Translations under genes and position numbers: made by a program
From: Liquorilactobacillus sucicola DSM 21376 = JCM 15457
GTDB lineage: Bacteria > Bacillota > Bacilli > Lactobacillales > Lactobacillaceae
Direction of reading: 5' to 3'
DNA: 64,000 nt
Assembly (NCBI RefSeq): GCF_000612445.1
Contig: NZ_BALC01000006.1
Span: 1 to 64,000 of the forward strand
Part shown: positions 1 to 8,619 of the stretch, in pieces
Position numbering within the stretch: the stretch's first letter is position 1
How the letters are laid out: every line of letters begins with the position of its first letter
The notes under the pieces: generated by a model
What the model was told of the DNA's origin: nothing
Database searches by the model: none
What the model saw: the letters and a program-made list of their open reading frames with translations, nothing else

Positions 1-264
1 TCGACAACAGGGAGTACGACTGGTTCAACCACGGGCAGTACAACTAGGTCTGAAAAGGGTATGACAGTGGCGCTGAAGTATAAGGGCTCTGACAATGGGG
101 ATGGCACTGGTAAAGGAAATGGGGTAAAGAGTACTAGTGAAAAATTGCCTCAAACTGGTGAAACTGCGACAGCATCAGAACGTGTGACGCTTGTAGGAGC
201 ACTGCTTGTTGCATTAGGCAGTTTGTTTGGAATATCAAAATTCAGCAAACATCGTAAGTTCTAA
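1..264 (+). CDS. LPxTG cell-wall-anchored surface protein, C-terminal fragment
   Basis: The reading frame is open from the first base, so only the last 87 residues are present and the gene starts outside the window. The fragment begins with four copies of an STTG-type repeat, a Ser/Thr-rich stalk typical of glycosylated adhesins. The sorting signal LPQTG lies at fragment residues 49-53, followed by a hydrophobic span (about 62-78) and the charged tail KHRKF. Sortase A would cleave within LPQTG and join the protein to peptidoglycan. Two glycosyltransferase-type genes follow on the same strand, which suggests, but does not prove, that this protein is their substrate. The ligand-binding part is not visible. 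Confidence 0.9.
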   Translation, partial: STTGSTTGSTTGSTTRSEKGMTVALKYKGSDNGDGTGKGNGVKSTSEKLPQTGETATASERVTLVGALLVALGSLFGISKFSKHRKF

Positions 265-369
265 TTAGGTTCATAGGAAGAAACAAGAAGGTGGTATTTG
301 AGCTAATTATAACGGCTTGAATACCGCTTATTGTTTAATTACAACTAATTAATTAAGGTGGAAATAGCT

Positions 370-1287
370 ATGGCGAAAGAACTGGCAAGGAATTTGACTA
401 TTTTACTTTACGATGCGAGTCATTGTAATGAGCAGCTATTCAAAGCGCTAGCATCAATCAATAATCAAATTGGATTTAGCAAACGTGATAAGTTGCAAAT
501 TATAATTGCATCTCATCGAGAAATTACTCTTTTAACTGAAACCGCACCATTATTCGATGATCTTAACATCAACTTTGTGATAGACGTTTCATTAAACAAG
601 GCGCAACTATTGAATAAAGCGTTAGGGAAAATAACAACTGGTTGGGTGACTTTGATGGATTCTCGTGATTTGCTATTTGCGGATGGATCGTTGCTTGACT
701 TTTTTAACGCTATTGATAATGAAGAGCAAGTTATCGATGTTCTTATTTTCAAGTATCTTTATCCAATCGACGACAAGGATGGGGTAAGAGACTTCGGAAG
801 AGCGGATTTCTTAAACACTCCCTTTGCCAAATACTTTCAAATGAGTCTTTTAGTACAAGGAGAACTTGTCTTTAATGAAAATTTGGAGAAATATTTATTG
901 GAGGACTTCACCAGCCGAGTTGTTGAGTTTTGCAAGCATCCGTTGTGGATCGATTTAAACAATTATTATTTAAGCAGCCGATCTGAGCAAAAGGATTCAT
1001 TTAGGGAGTTTGTTGCTTATCGTCGTAGTTTTTTGAAATATATTAGAGATCACAACATAAGAACTGAAATTTTTCTACGAGATTTAACATGGTCGATAGT
1101 TAGAGCCTGGGGGATTTTAGTTGTACAAGGGCAGACCGAAAATGATGAATGTTTGCAGGAAATTGGTGAGTTGCTAAAGTTGATGTACTCTTTCAAAAAT
1201 TACAAAGAATTATTGGATACGGAGCTTAGAAATCAGAATATCGGCGCAAACTTGCCTTATGAAAAAATCGCAAACGGATCGAGGTGA
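370..1287 (+). CDS. Glycosyltransferase family 2-like protein with degenerate DxD motif
   Basis: The product has 305 residues. The start is the ATG at 370, nine bases after AAGGTGG; a GTG at 358 lies inside that ribosome binding site. The N-terminus (LTILLYDASHCNEQLFKALASI) resembles each GT-A domain of the next gene (LTIIIPQ, LTIVVPF, then a SINNQ-like element). At the place of their MDADD and CDADD nucleotide-sugar/metal motifs this protein has MDSRD, so the catalytic motif is altered. It may be a non-catalytic partner of the downstream enzyme. The stop codon overlaps the ribosome binding site of the next gene, so translation is probably coupled. The substrate is unknown; the upstream LPxTG protein is a plausible acceptor. 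Confidence 0.7.
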   Translation: MAKELARNLTILLYDASHCNEQLFKALASINNQIGFSKRDKLQIIIASHREITLLTETAPLFDDLNINFVIDVSLNKAQLLNKALGKITTGWVTLMDSRDLLFADGSLLDFFNAIDNEEQVIDVLIFKYLYPIDDKDGVRDFGRADFLNTPFAKYFQMSLLVQGELVFNENLEKYLLEDFTSRVVEFCKHPLWIDLNNYYLSSRSEQKDSFREFVAYRRSFLKYIRDHNIRTEIFLRDLTWSIVRAWGILVVQGQTENDECLQEIGELLKLMYSFKNYKELLDTELRNQNIGANLPYEKIANGSR

Positions 1288-1294
1288 ACTAATA

Positions 1295-3265
1295 ATGAGA
1301 CTTCAAAAGTTGCTGACGATTATAATTCCCCAGCATAGTGAAAACGAACTTGGAATTTTTAAGTTGCTTTCATCTATCAACAATCAAGTAGGTATCGATT
1401 TTTCAACTGTAAATATTATGATTATTGGAGACGGAGGCTACCAGCTCAAAACTAGTTTTTTTAAACATTTTAATAACTTGGACATCGAATATATATATTA
1501 TAAAAATGCTCATGGGCCAGGATACGCTAGGCAGTATGGTTTAGAGAGAACCCATTCCAAGTACTTGGCCTATATGGATGCGGACGATGTTTTGAATACC
1601 GTCAATGCATTATGGAAGTTTGTAAATCTTATAAAGAACACGGGCGATCATCAAGTAATCTTTTCAAGATACATTGAAGAACATCAGTCAGATGAAAAAG
1701 GGGAAAATAGCTATACGGTACGTGAATTTAATCCGTCGGCTGCTTATGGCAAATGGATAAATGTGCAGTATATACGGGAACACAAATTTTGTTGGCATCC
1801 AGAATTAAAAAGAGCTTATGAAGATACGTTTTTTCTAGATTTAATAATAACCTTTGCCGATGATATTTATTATTTGGATTCACCTACTTATACATGGCTA
1901 TATCATTCAGGATCGATCGTACGATCTATGACGGATTATAACAAAGCTTGTTTAGATCAGTATGTCCGTGAGAATCGGTTTTGGGCCCAGGAAATAAGCA
2001 GGAGGGCTCCGCAGAGACTTTTTTTTGATATTAATAATGGTTTAACAAATATTTACAATTTTTATGTCTTACACCCACCCTTAAAAGAGATTAAAAATAA
2101 ATTTTTAAGAGAAGTAAAGCTCTATTTAACTGAAAATATAGCTGATATCAACTTGAGTTACGCCGTACAATTGCTCAAAAAGAATTATCCGCAGGAAAAC
2201 GAACAGGGATTTACAGAATTTTGGACAAAACAGCTAAGAGGGCTATCAGATAATATTTGGTCAACTAAAGTGCCTAAGATAGAAAAAGACTTGACAATAG
2301 TTGTTCCCTTTGGTGGAACTCGCTTAAATGAGTTATACAACTTAATGTCTTCAATCGACTTTCAGATAAATTTCGATCTTCAAAGACTAGAAGTAATGAT
2401 AGTTAATGATGGCGGACCTATAACTGAAGCTGCTGAATTACAGAAATATTTTCCTAAACTTGATATTCATTGGATTAATCAATCGGAAAGATCTGGACCT
2501 GGGCCAGCACGATCAAGCGGTTTGAAGGCGGCTCAAGGAAAATATGTGATGTTTTGCGATGCTGATGATCAATTGCATACTGTGGATAGTCTTTATTTGA
2601 TGCAATTAGAGGTTCAAAGAGAACCTGCTGCACAAATAATCATGGCTAAGTATGTTAATGAACAGCTTGATAATGATGGAAAAAGAGTTTTGGCTGAGTG
2701 GAACTACAATTTTGGTGCAGTTTACCCGAGCTGGTTTCGGATAGATTTCCTGCGAAGTTACGCAATTGATTTTCATCCAAAGATCCATAGTTATTACGAA
2801 GATACTTTTTTCTGCGGGTTGGCTTTCAGAGTTGCGCGTAGAACAGTTTTTTCAGAGCGTAAAATATACACGCATTGTTTGAATCCTAATTCGTTGATCC
2901 ATAAAAAAATCGAGCTTAAGCAACGAGAATTCCTAATCGAGTATTGCAAGGAAAACTATTATTGGTTTAAAGAGGCAAAGCAGCGGTTTCCTGAACAAGT
3001 GAGTGCAGACTTAAATAACTTTGCAATTGATTTGTATTATATGTACACAAGTTATGCTATTAGTACAGCAACTCTGGAGGCTGAACTGAAAGAAATAACA
3101 CATAAAATAGTAAAAGAGAATACAATTTATTGGCATGGTTGGAATAGTGATCTGCAAAAAGCAGCAGATAATAAAGGGGAGGGCGATGCTAAAAGGATTA
3201 GTAGCAGTGGATTGAATGAATTTATAAAAACTTTTATGCAACCGGAAGAAGTATCTGAGTTTTAA
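1295..3265 (+). CDS. Tandem-domain family 2 glycosyltransferase
   Basis: The 656-residue protein contains two GT-A domains in series. Domain 1 has IIGDGG near residue 44, GPGYAR near 75, MDADD at 94-98 and YEDTFF near 175. Domain 2 repeats the pattern with LTIVVP at 333, IVNDGG near 369, GPGPAR near 401, CDADD at 421-425 and a second YEDTFF near 512. DxD motifs bind the metal and nucleotide-sugar. No signal peptide or membrane span is seen, so it should act in the cytoplasm. GAGGTGA lies seven bases before the ATG at 1295; an in-frame ATG at 1259 overlaps the preceding gene and has no ribosome binding site. It could build a short glycan on the Ser/Thr-repeat surface protein, but the sugar and acceptor are inferred only. 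Confidence 0.85.
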   Translation: MRLQKLLTIIIPQHSENELGIFKLLSSINNQVGIDFSTVNIMIIGDGGYQLKTSFFKHFNNLDIEYIYYKNAHGPGYARQYGLERTHSKYLAYMDADDVLNTVNALWKFVNLIKNTGDHQVIFSRYIEEHQSDEKGENSYTVREFNPSAAYGKWINVQYIREHKFCWHPELKRAYEDTFFLDLIITFADDIYYLDSPTYTWLYHSGSIVRSMTDYNKACLDQYVRENRFWAQEISRRAPQRLFFDINNGLTNIYNFYVLHPPLKEIKNKFLREVKLYLTENIADINLSYAVQLLKKNYPQENEQGFTEFWTKQLRGLSDNIWSTKVPKIEKDLTIVVPFGGTRLNELYNLMSSIDFQINFDLQRLEVMIVNDGGPITEAAELQKYFPKLDIHWINQSERSGPGPARSSGLKAAQGKYVMFCDADDQLHTVDSLYLMQLEVQREPAAQIIMAKYVNEQLDNDGKRVLAEWNYNFGAVYPSWFRIDFLRSYAIDFHPKIHSYYEDTFFCGLAFRVARRTVFSERKIYTHCLNPNSLIHKKIELKQREFLIEYCKENYYWFKEAKQRFPEQVSADLNNFAIDLYYMYTSYAISTATLEAELKEITHKIVKENTIYWHGWNSDLQKAADNKGEGDAKRISSSGLNEFIKTFMQPEEVSEF

Positions 3266-3444
3266 GCTGTTGGGTGCAGATTTTCAAAAAGGTTATGAAG
3301 GTAGATGTTAGGTATACATTTTAATGATTCTTGTACCAATGAATAGTAGTCGCTTTATTGATAAAAAGCTATTTTAATATCATAATATGCTTAATTTAAA
3401 GATTTGCTTATTAGTCATAGTAAGTATATGTGCAGGAGGATAAG

Positions 3445-3885
3445 ATGGATAAATTAAGACTTGAAGTTGGTAGCGCCGATTACTTGAGGGCCGCTAGCTG
3501 CTATATTCGGATGAATGTTTTTGTTTTGGAAAGAAAATTGGATATAAGAGATGAATTTGATCAAAATGATAAGGAAGAAACCATCTATAGTGTCTTATTT
3601 GATGGAACAGTGCCAGTAGCAACGGCACGGTTCCTGCCATTAACCAAAAACGCTGCACGTATTACACGTGTGGCAACGCTGAAGAATTATAGGGGAAAAC
3701 AGTTGGGGAGTAAAGTTATCAAAGGGTTAGAGAGAGTAGCAGTGGTGAGTGGCTTTAAAAAAATTTTAATCCACTCCGAGCTGACAGCAGCAGGTTTTTA
3801 TGAAAAACTTGGTTATGTGCGAACTGGAACTGTCTATAAGGAAGATGGTGTTAGCTGCACTACGTTAAGTAAGAACCTGAGTTGA
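3445..3885 (+). CDS. GNAT family N-acetyltransferase
   Basis: The 146-residue protein has the Gcn5-related acetyltransferase core. Motif A is visible as RVATLKNYRGKQLGSKVI around residues 75-92, with the acetyl-CoA pyrophosphate loop YRGKQLG, followed by the C-terminal strand-loop GFYEKLGYV that is common in this family. AGGAGGA lies five bases before the ATG at 3445, which decides this start over a GTG at 3430. It stands alone between the glycosyltransferases and a convergent flavodoxin gene. GNAT enzymes transfer acetyl from acetyl-CoA to amines; the substrate cannot be read from the sequence. Confidence 0.88.
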   Translation: MDKLRLEVGSADYLRAASCYIRMNVFVLERKLDIRDEFDQNDKEETIYSVLFDGTVPVATARFLPLTKNAARITRVATLKNYRGKQLGSKVIKGLERVAVVSGFKKILIHSELTAAGFYEKLGYVRTGTVYKEDGVSCTTLSKNLS

Positions 3886-3961
3886 TCTTTGGAGTTATTT
3901 TGCTGAACAGTGGTTTTACAGTAAGAATCTAGTGTTTTTCTATCATTATGCTTGCATTTTA

Positions 3962-4489
3962 CTATATTCTTGCCAAAATTTCGCTGAATTCAGTATCATC
4001 AGCTTGTTTTGAGTGCTCATAAGCTTTAATAATGTCCCTTTCATCTTTACTTAAGGCTTGTGGTTTTTGTTTTTTGGCATTCTTATAAAGTGCTTTGATG
4101 AGTAGCTTATGAGTGATTGATAGTTTATTTAATTTCAATTGTCCACGCAAATGATAAAGTGACTGCAGCTTAAATGGTTCTTTTTTTGATATTTTGTTTA
4201 TCTTTTTTTGGATTTTTGAATGATTTGCTCCACGTTTTGGGTTATAGATTCCTACTGTAAGTAGCGTGAGTTCTACCTGGTCGTCATGATCCAATCTACG
4301 AATTAGTTTATCTAACCCCCAAACCTTGCCCATGTAAACAGGTGCTATGAATATAAGTTCATTATATTGTTTTTTATGGTCCACGAACTCGTCTAGCGAA
4401 CAGATAGGATATTTCTTTTGTTCAGCTATTTTAAAAGCATAATGTTTACTTGTGCCGTAGCGCGAAGCATAAACAATAATTTTATTCAA
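3962..4489 (-). CDS. Flavodoxin-domain protein
   Basis: The 175-residue protein starts IIVYASRYGTSKHYA, which matches the flavodoxin phosphate-binding loop that holds FMN (T/S-x-x-G-x-T). The next strands (LIFIAPVYMGKVWG; LTLLTVGIYNP) also fit a flavodoxin fold. The C-terminal third is lysine-rich and helical. It resembles the group that includes menaquinone-dependent protoporphyrinogen oxidase (HemG), but I cannot assign a substrate. Its start overlaps the end of the marR-like gene by eight bases, so the two are one operon, probably repressed by that regulator and induced by a redox-active or phenolic compound. Confidence 0.8.
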   Translation of the reverse strand: MNKIIVYASRYGTSKHYAFKIAEQKKYPICSLDEFVDHKKQYNELIFIAPVYMGKVWGLDKLIRRLDHDDQVELTLLTVGIYNPKRGANHSKIQKKINKISKKEPFKLQSLYHLRGQLKLNKLSITHKLLIKALYKNAKKQKPQALSKDERDIIKAYEHSKQADDTEFSEILARI

Positions 4490-4961
4490 ATCGGTTCTCC
4501 TGCCTTTCTACCCCAGTGTACAGTTTTGTTATCATTTTGTAGAAGAGATGGATTTCCTCTTGCGTGTAATCACTGAAAATCTCGTTCAGTTTAGCAGTAT
4601 GCAACTCAGCGACAGCAGTACTATATTTTTTGGCCTTTTCAGTTAACGCTAAAGCTGTGTTTCTTTTGTTGCCAACCTCTTGTTTAATAGTGATAAAGCC
4701 CTTTTTTTCAAGTGAAATAGCAAGTTTCTTTATATTTTGCCGAGATGAACCGAGTAGCTTCCCTAGGTGAGTAAGAGTAGTGTTCTTATCTGTATGTTTA
4801 ATCATCGTTAACAACATGAATTGTTTAAGTGTCAGCATTTCACTGTTGTTATCGAAAATTATTTGCAGTCGATTTTGCAGAATGAATATGCTGGCAAAGA
4901 TTCCTCGAATTTCATCAGTGTTTGAGCCTTTAAATTTTGAGATCATCTGTTTGATGTGCAT
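4482..4961 (-). CDS. MarR-family transcriptional regulator
   Basis: The 159-residue protein has the MarR winged-helix layout: an N-terminal dimerisation helix, then LKQFMLLTMIKHTDKNTTLTHLGKLLGSSRQNIKKLAISLEKKGFITIKQ, containing the recognition helix and the wing (EVGNKRNTALALTEKAKKY). C-terminal helices complete the dimer interface. A GGAGGTATATT ribosome binding site precedes the ATG. The gene is first in an operon with the flavodoxin-like gene. The perfect palindrome at 4992-5023, immediately upstream, is the obvious operator, so the protein probably represses its own transcription. The inducing ligand is unknown. Confidence 0.88.
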   Translation of the reverse strand: MHIKQMISKFKGSNTDEIRGIFASIFILQNRLQIIFDNNSEMLTLKQFMLLTMIKHTDKNTTLTHLGKLLGSSRQNIKKLAISLEKKGFITIKQEVGNKRNTALALTEKAKKYSTAVAELHTAKLNEIFSDYTQEEIHLFYKMITKLYTGVERQENRFE

Positions 4962-4991
4962 AATATACCTCCATTGACGATTAGCATTATA

Positions 4992-5023
4992 TTACATTAT
5001 AGTAACTAGTTACTATAATGTAA
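4992..5023. promoter_or_regulatory. 32-bp perfect palindrome with embedded promoter (MarR operator)
   Basis: Every base of this 32-bp stretch pairs with its mirror position; the core is AGTAACTAGTTACT. On the minus strand the same bases contain TTACAT, a 16-bp spacer and TATAAT, a promoter for the MarR/flavodoxin operon. By symmetry the plus strand carries the same promoter. Overlap of operator and both promoter boxes implies repression by steric block. The regulator assignment is by position only. Confidence 0.75.
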
Positions 5024-5205
5024 ATAGGTGCTTTGTTACTGAATGAAAACTGTAGGTAGTAAAAAAATTGCCATTATTGTTTGAATAGAAATGATCGCCG
5101 GGAAAATACGCGATTGAATATTTATTAGTTTCTATTGTAATAAGCAAAGGAATTGCTGTTCTTGTTGCTAATTCTGTTAGGTGCTAGTAGATCAATATAT
5201 TAAAA

Positions 5206-5290
5206 GAATAAAAACACTCGCAATTTTGTAGCAGCCCCAATTAGAGCAAAAGATAACTTGGGGATGCAACAGGAGCATTGCGAGTGTTTT
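5206..5290. terminator. Terminator between marR region and brnQ
   Basis: Long arms (AAAACACTCGCAAT at 5211-5224 and its complement at 5277-5290) enclose a second hairpin (GCAGCCCCAA with TTGGGGATGC). The outer stem ends in T-rich sequence on both strands. It would end the minus-strand brnQ transcript. Confidence 0.75.
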
Positions 5291-5314
5291 ATTTTAGTCT
5301 ATGTTCAATAAGTT

Positions 5315-6691
5315 TTAGTTTTGATATGCCCGACTGAAAACCGGATGCAGAAAATGATAACCCAATCCAAGAACAGCACCAACCAAAGCAGGTACTACCC
5401 AATCCATACCAATTCCTGAAAAGGGGAGAACACTTTGCTGAAATGCTGTTAAAGCTTTTCCAAGACCGCTCTGACTGACCACTGGTGGAAAAGCCGTAAC
5501 CATGTCCAATAAAGCCGGAATTGTGGTAAAACCAACGACTAAACCATATACTACTGGGTCACGGTCGAATAGTGGTGAGCAAACTGAAAGAAGAATTAGG
5601 ACCATAGCAAAAGGATAAAGGAACATCAACATTGGTGTTGACCACTCAATGATAGTATCTAATCCAAAGTTTGCGGTAACGAATGAAGCAAAACACATCA
5701 AAGATAACCAAACATGGTAGCTGATTTTGGGAAAATGTTTATGAAAATCCTGTGCAAAAGCTGCTACCAGTCCAACCGCAGTGGTTAAACAAGTTAAAGT
5801 CATTAATGTGGCTAACAGTGCGTGACCGATGCCACCCATATAAAAAGTGACGATTTGATTGAATGCAACTCCACCATCTGCTGATAGTTTAAAGTGGGCT
5901 AGAGTCGTTGCGCCCAACCAGATGAGACCAACATACAAGATACCAATGGCTGCGGTGGCAAAAAGACCAGCTTTAGCAGTGACTTTAGCATTACTGCTAG
6001 GGGTGGTTTTACCTAATTGCCGTACAGCTGTGACAACTGTTACTCCGAACGCTAGACCAGCTAGGGCATCCATTGTGTTGTATCCTTGCAAAAACCCATT
6101 GAAAAAGGCTGCATGATGATATTCAGTTATAGCAGGTTGTGCTGCTGCTTTTCCCATTGGACTGGTGAAGGCCAGCAAGAAGATACTAAAGAGCAGCAAT
6201 AGAAAAAGCGGGTTTAAGATTTTGCCTAGACTGTTTAAAATATTAGATTCCTGGTAGGCAATCAAAAAAGCAAAAACAAAAAATAATGCCGAGAACAGCA
6301 ATAGTCCAGGACGAGCCCAAGACTCAGGTAACAGTGGTTGGACCCCAACGGTGAAAGGAACAGTGGCTGTCCGGGGCGTACCGAATAAAGGACCAATCGT
6401 TGCATGAATCAAAACCATGAAGGTCAGAGCAAACACGGGTCCTAACGGCTTGCCAATGTCATACACGCCTTCAGATTTGGTAACGCTAATGGCTAAAACT
6501 GAAAGTAGCGGTAAGGCAACCGCAGTTACTAGAAATCCCAACATGGCTAAAAACCAATGAGCTCCAGCCATTTGACCCAAATGCAGTGGGAAAATTAAGT
6601 TTCCTGCTCCAAAAAACAATGCAAATAACATTGAACTGACGACAAAATAATCTTTTTTACTTAAAGGTTTTTGGTTCAAATCTTGATTCAT
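5315..6691 (-). CDS. brnQ: Branched-chain amino acid:cation symporter
   Basis: The 458-residue, strongly hydrophobic protein has about 12 membrane spans and the LIVCS-family N-terminus FALFFGAGNLIFP that is diagnostic of BrnQ. It imports leucine, isoleucine and valine with Na+ or H+. The length is normal for the family and no frameshift is seen. It is transcribed alone, with a T-box leader immediately upstream (6794-7085) and a hairpin terminator downstream. Expression should therefore rise when the cognate tRNA is uncharged, most likely tRNA-Ile. Confidence 0.93.
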   Translation of the reverse strand: MNQDLNQKPLSKKDYFVVSSMLFALFFGAGNLIFPLHLGQMAGAHWFLAMLGFLVTAVALPLLSVLAISVTKSEGVYDIGKPLGPVFALTFMVLIHATIGPLFGTPRTATVPFTVGVQPLLPESWARPGLLLFSALFFVFAFLIAYQESNILNSLGKILNPLFLLLLFSIFLLAFTSPMGKAAAQPAITEYHHAAFFNGFLQGYNTMDALAGLAFGVTVVTAVRQLGKTTPSSNAKVTAKAGLFATAAIGILYVGLIWLGATTLAHFKLSADGGVAFNQIVTFYMGGIGHALLATLMTLTCLTTAVGLVAAFAQDFHKHFPKISYHVWLSLMCFASFVTANFGLDTIIEWSTPMLMFLYPFAMVLILLSVCSPLFDRDPVVYGLVVGFTTIPALLDMVTAFPPVVSQSGLGKALTAFQQSVLPFSGIGMDWVVPALVGAVLGLGYHFLHPVFSRAYQN

Positions 6692-6793
6692 TCTCTATCT
6701 ACTCCTCTGTTTTTAGTGTCGTAAAAGTTTTTAATCTGACTAATGTCACTTTCGTTTTTCAAATTAACCATCTCCTTAAAATAAAATGCCATG

Positions 6794-7085
6794 AAAAAAG
6801 CACCCTTAGTCTGTTGTTATAACAGTCTAAGGGTGCTTTGATAGCACGGTACCACCTTAATTGTAACCATAGGAATACGGTTACCTCTCACGTACGGCCC
6901 CAAAAAAGCGGCGATACGCCAGCACGATAAAGGGTGCTACCAGTGTACATTACTAAGATTTCAGTACATCGCTCAAAAGGGATTTTCTCATTCATCTCCA
7001 TGCTTTCTCTCACCAAACAAAGCTCGCTTTATGGATACAGAAGGTACTTAACTTTCTCATAGCGTTTTCGAATATTTTTAATTTC
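6794..7085 (-). promoter_or_regulatory. T-box riboswitch controlling brnQ
   Basis: Read on the minus strand, the leader contains the T-box sequence AAGGTGGTACCGTG (6845-6858), a distal stem I loop (TTTGGTGAGAG) and a strong terminator stem at 6794-6839 followed by T6. The promoter is TTGACA (7115-7120), 17 bp, TATATT (7092-7097). The variable base of the UGGN bulge is U, expecting a discriminator A on the tRNA. ATC (Ile) in GAGAAAATCCC is a reasonable specifier and fits both BrnQ and the A73 of tRNA-Ile, but I did not fold the RNA. Confidence 0.92.
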
Positions 7086-7120
7086 CAAATTAATATACTA
7101 TCAAAGTGATTGTTTGTCAA

Positions 7121-7592
7121 TTACTGAATTAGTAGGCGAGAAGGCCTTTTTATATACAAATAAATGAATTATTATTCTTTTGGCAAATTTGATAACTAAG
7201 AACACAAGTTTTCTTAATATCTGCCTACCTAATGGTTTTATCTAACAAGTAACGAGGTAGGTGATATACTGAGCTATCAGATCATGGTTTTGGACGGTGG
7301 CGCTAGTTTTCTAGGCAGCTTAATTTGATTACTAGTTTGGGGACAGTTTATTCGCAATGATGTCTGGAAAAGAAGGAAAATATTTTGCTTGAGGAAGTGA
7401 TGTGGTGTTAATGGTAGCGTTAAGTTTGTAAATTAAGAAGGTAAATTGAGAGTATTTAATTGCTAATTAAGCTAAAGACGTAAAAACATTTAAGAGTAAA
7501 AAAAACTGGAAAAAATTTCGTTACTAAGCTAATACTAGATAAGATGGGTAAGTGAAAAATATATTTGATTTTGATTATTAAGGAGTAATGTT
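7121..7592. other. Intergenic stretch without recognisable gene
   Basis: These 470 bases upstream of the orphan gene at 7593 are AT-rich, with stops in all frames. I see no RNA gene, repeat or strong terminator here. A promoter for the downstream gene must lie in it, but I cannot place it with confidence. Confidence 0.4.
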
Positions 7593-8138
7593 ATGATTTA
7601 TACTTATGTTTTTGAAAAGAAGAAATTCTTACAAAAAATAGTAATAGTTCCGGTCTTAGACAGAGGTACAGAATTTTTGTGTGATATTTTTGTAGGGAGT
7701 ACGGGAAATAAAGTAGTCCCCACTTGTGAAAGTGATTCTTGGTCAAGAAGCATCGCTAAAGATGATCTTTGTTTCAGAAAAAGAAGAATAATTTGGGTAA
7801 CAGAAAAATTAAAGGAAAGATACGGAGAAGTAAAAATTATAAATGCAGAAATAGAGGTGTCGCTGCAAATTGAAGTAGGTCAAAATGAAAAGTTGTTTGG
7901 CCAAAAATACAATATTCTTAATGTGTATTGTGAATTAGGAACTGATTTTCAACATGAGAACTACCTAACCGAAGTAAGGATCTTCCCTTCTACCGAAAAA
8001 GGAGAACAGCAAAAAGTGTGTCTGAAGAGGAGTTTTACTCTAGAAAACGTCGAAAGTCAGGATGCGATAATGCGATGGCTTAAAAAAGTGCTGAAAAGAG
8101 ATATACCGATGTTCGAGGTTCATCAAGAGTTAGAGTGA
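7593..8138 (+). CDS. Hypothetical protein, 181 residues
   Basis: I do not recognise this protein. It starts at an ATG seven bases after AAGGAG (7580-7585), ends before a hairpin, and is rich in Lys and Glu with no signal peptide or membrane span. The first 60 residues look like beta strands (KIVIVPVLDRGTEFLCDIFVGSTG). The C-terminus carries a charged helix (IMRWLKKVLKRDIPMFEVHQELE). It is a monocistronic gene flanked by long non-coding stretches, the setting of an accessory gene. The ribosome binding site and terminator argue that it is really expressed. Confidence 0.6.
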   Translation: MIYTYVFEKKKFLQKIVIVPVLDRGTEFLCDIFVGSTGNKVVPTCESDSWSRSIAKDDLCFRKRRIIWVTEKLKERYGEVKIINAEIEVSLQIEVGQNEKLFGQKYNILNVYCELGTDFQHENYLTEVRIFPSTEKGEQQKVCLKRSFTLENVESQDAIMRWLKKVLKRDIPMFEVHQELE

Positions 8139-8141
8139 CAG

Positions 8142-8220
8142 TTCCTACATTGATAATTAGCGCATATTTATGAGAGAGATGTGTTCCAATTATCAGTGTA
8201 GGAATGGGTGACTTTTTTTA
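8142..8220 (+). terminator. Hairpin after the hypothetical gene
   Basis: TTCCTACATTGATAATT at 8142-8158 pairs, with one G-T pair, with the arm ending GTAGGAA at 8204. T7 follows about nine bases later, so it is a plausible but not ideal intrinsic terminator. Confidence 0.55.
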
Positions 8221-8619
8221 CGTTTTCATACACTCTGCTTGAAATCTGAGGTAAAAGTGATATGTTGCACCAATTTTCTCCTGCAATTTGGCAAGTAACT
8301 AAGTGACGTGCTCCAATAGGCGTCTTCTTCATTGCTACCAACTATGGTCACACTGCTATCATGTGTACTTTAAGTGCGCAAGCAGATTAGCTCTTTTTGC
8401 TTTTTGCTGCTTCTAATCTTAAAGTTAACGTATTTATACATTTATCGTTATCATATTTTTTTATTTATAAAGGCAAGAAGAGAATATTTAAGCAGCTTTG
8501 TTGAAATATTCTTTCATAATTACACTTATTTAATTTGGCAGCCCTAATTTTTATTTTATATTGTGTGAATCTATTGTATAATATGTACGGTTCAAAATTT
8601 ATGAAGGGTGGTTGTATTA
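8221..8619. other. Intergenic stretch with the mntH control region
   Basis: No gene is seen. The last 90 bases hold the mntH promoter (TATAAT at 8577-8582) and an imperfect inverted repeat (see 8532-8550). The rest shows no clear structure. Confidence 0.5.
8532..8550. promoter_or_regulatory. Putative metalloregulator (MntR/DtxR-type) operator of mntH
   Basis: AATTTGGCAGCCCTAATTT is an imperfect inverted repeat (AATTwGG arms) just upstream of the mntH -10 box TATAAT (8577-8582). DtxR/MntR/SloR-type boxes have the general form AAATTAGGnnnnCCTAATTT. A manganese-responsive repressor bound here would block the promoter. This rests on similarity and position only. Confidence 0.4.
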
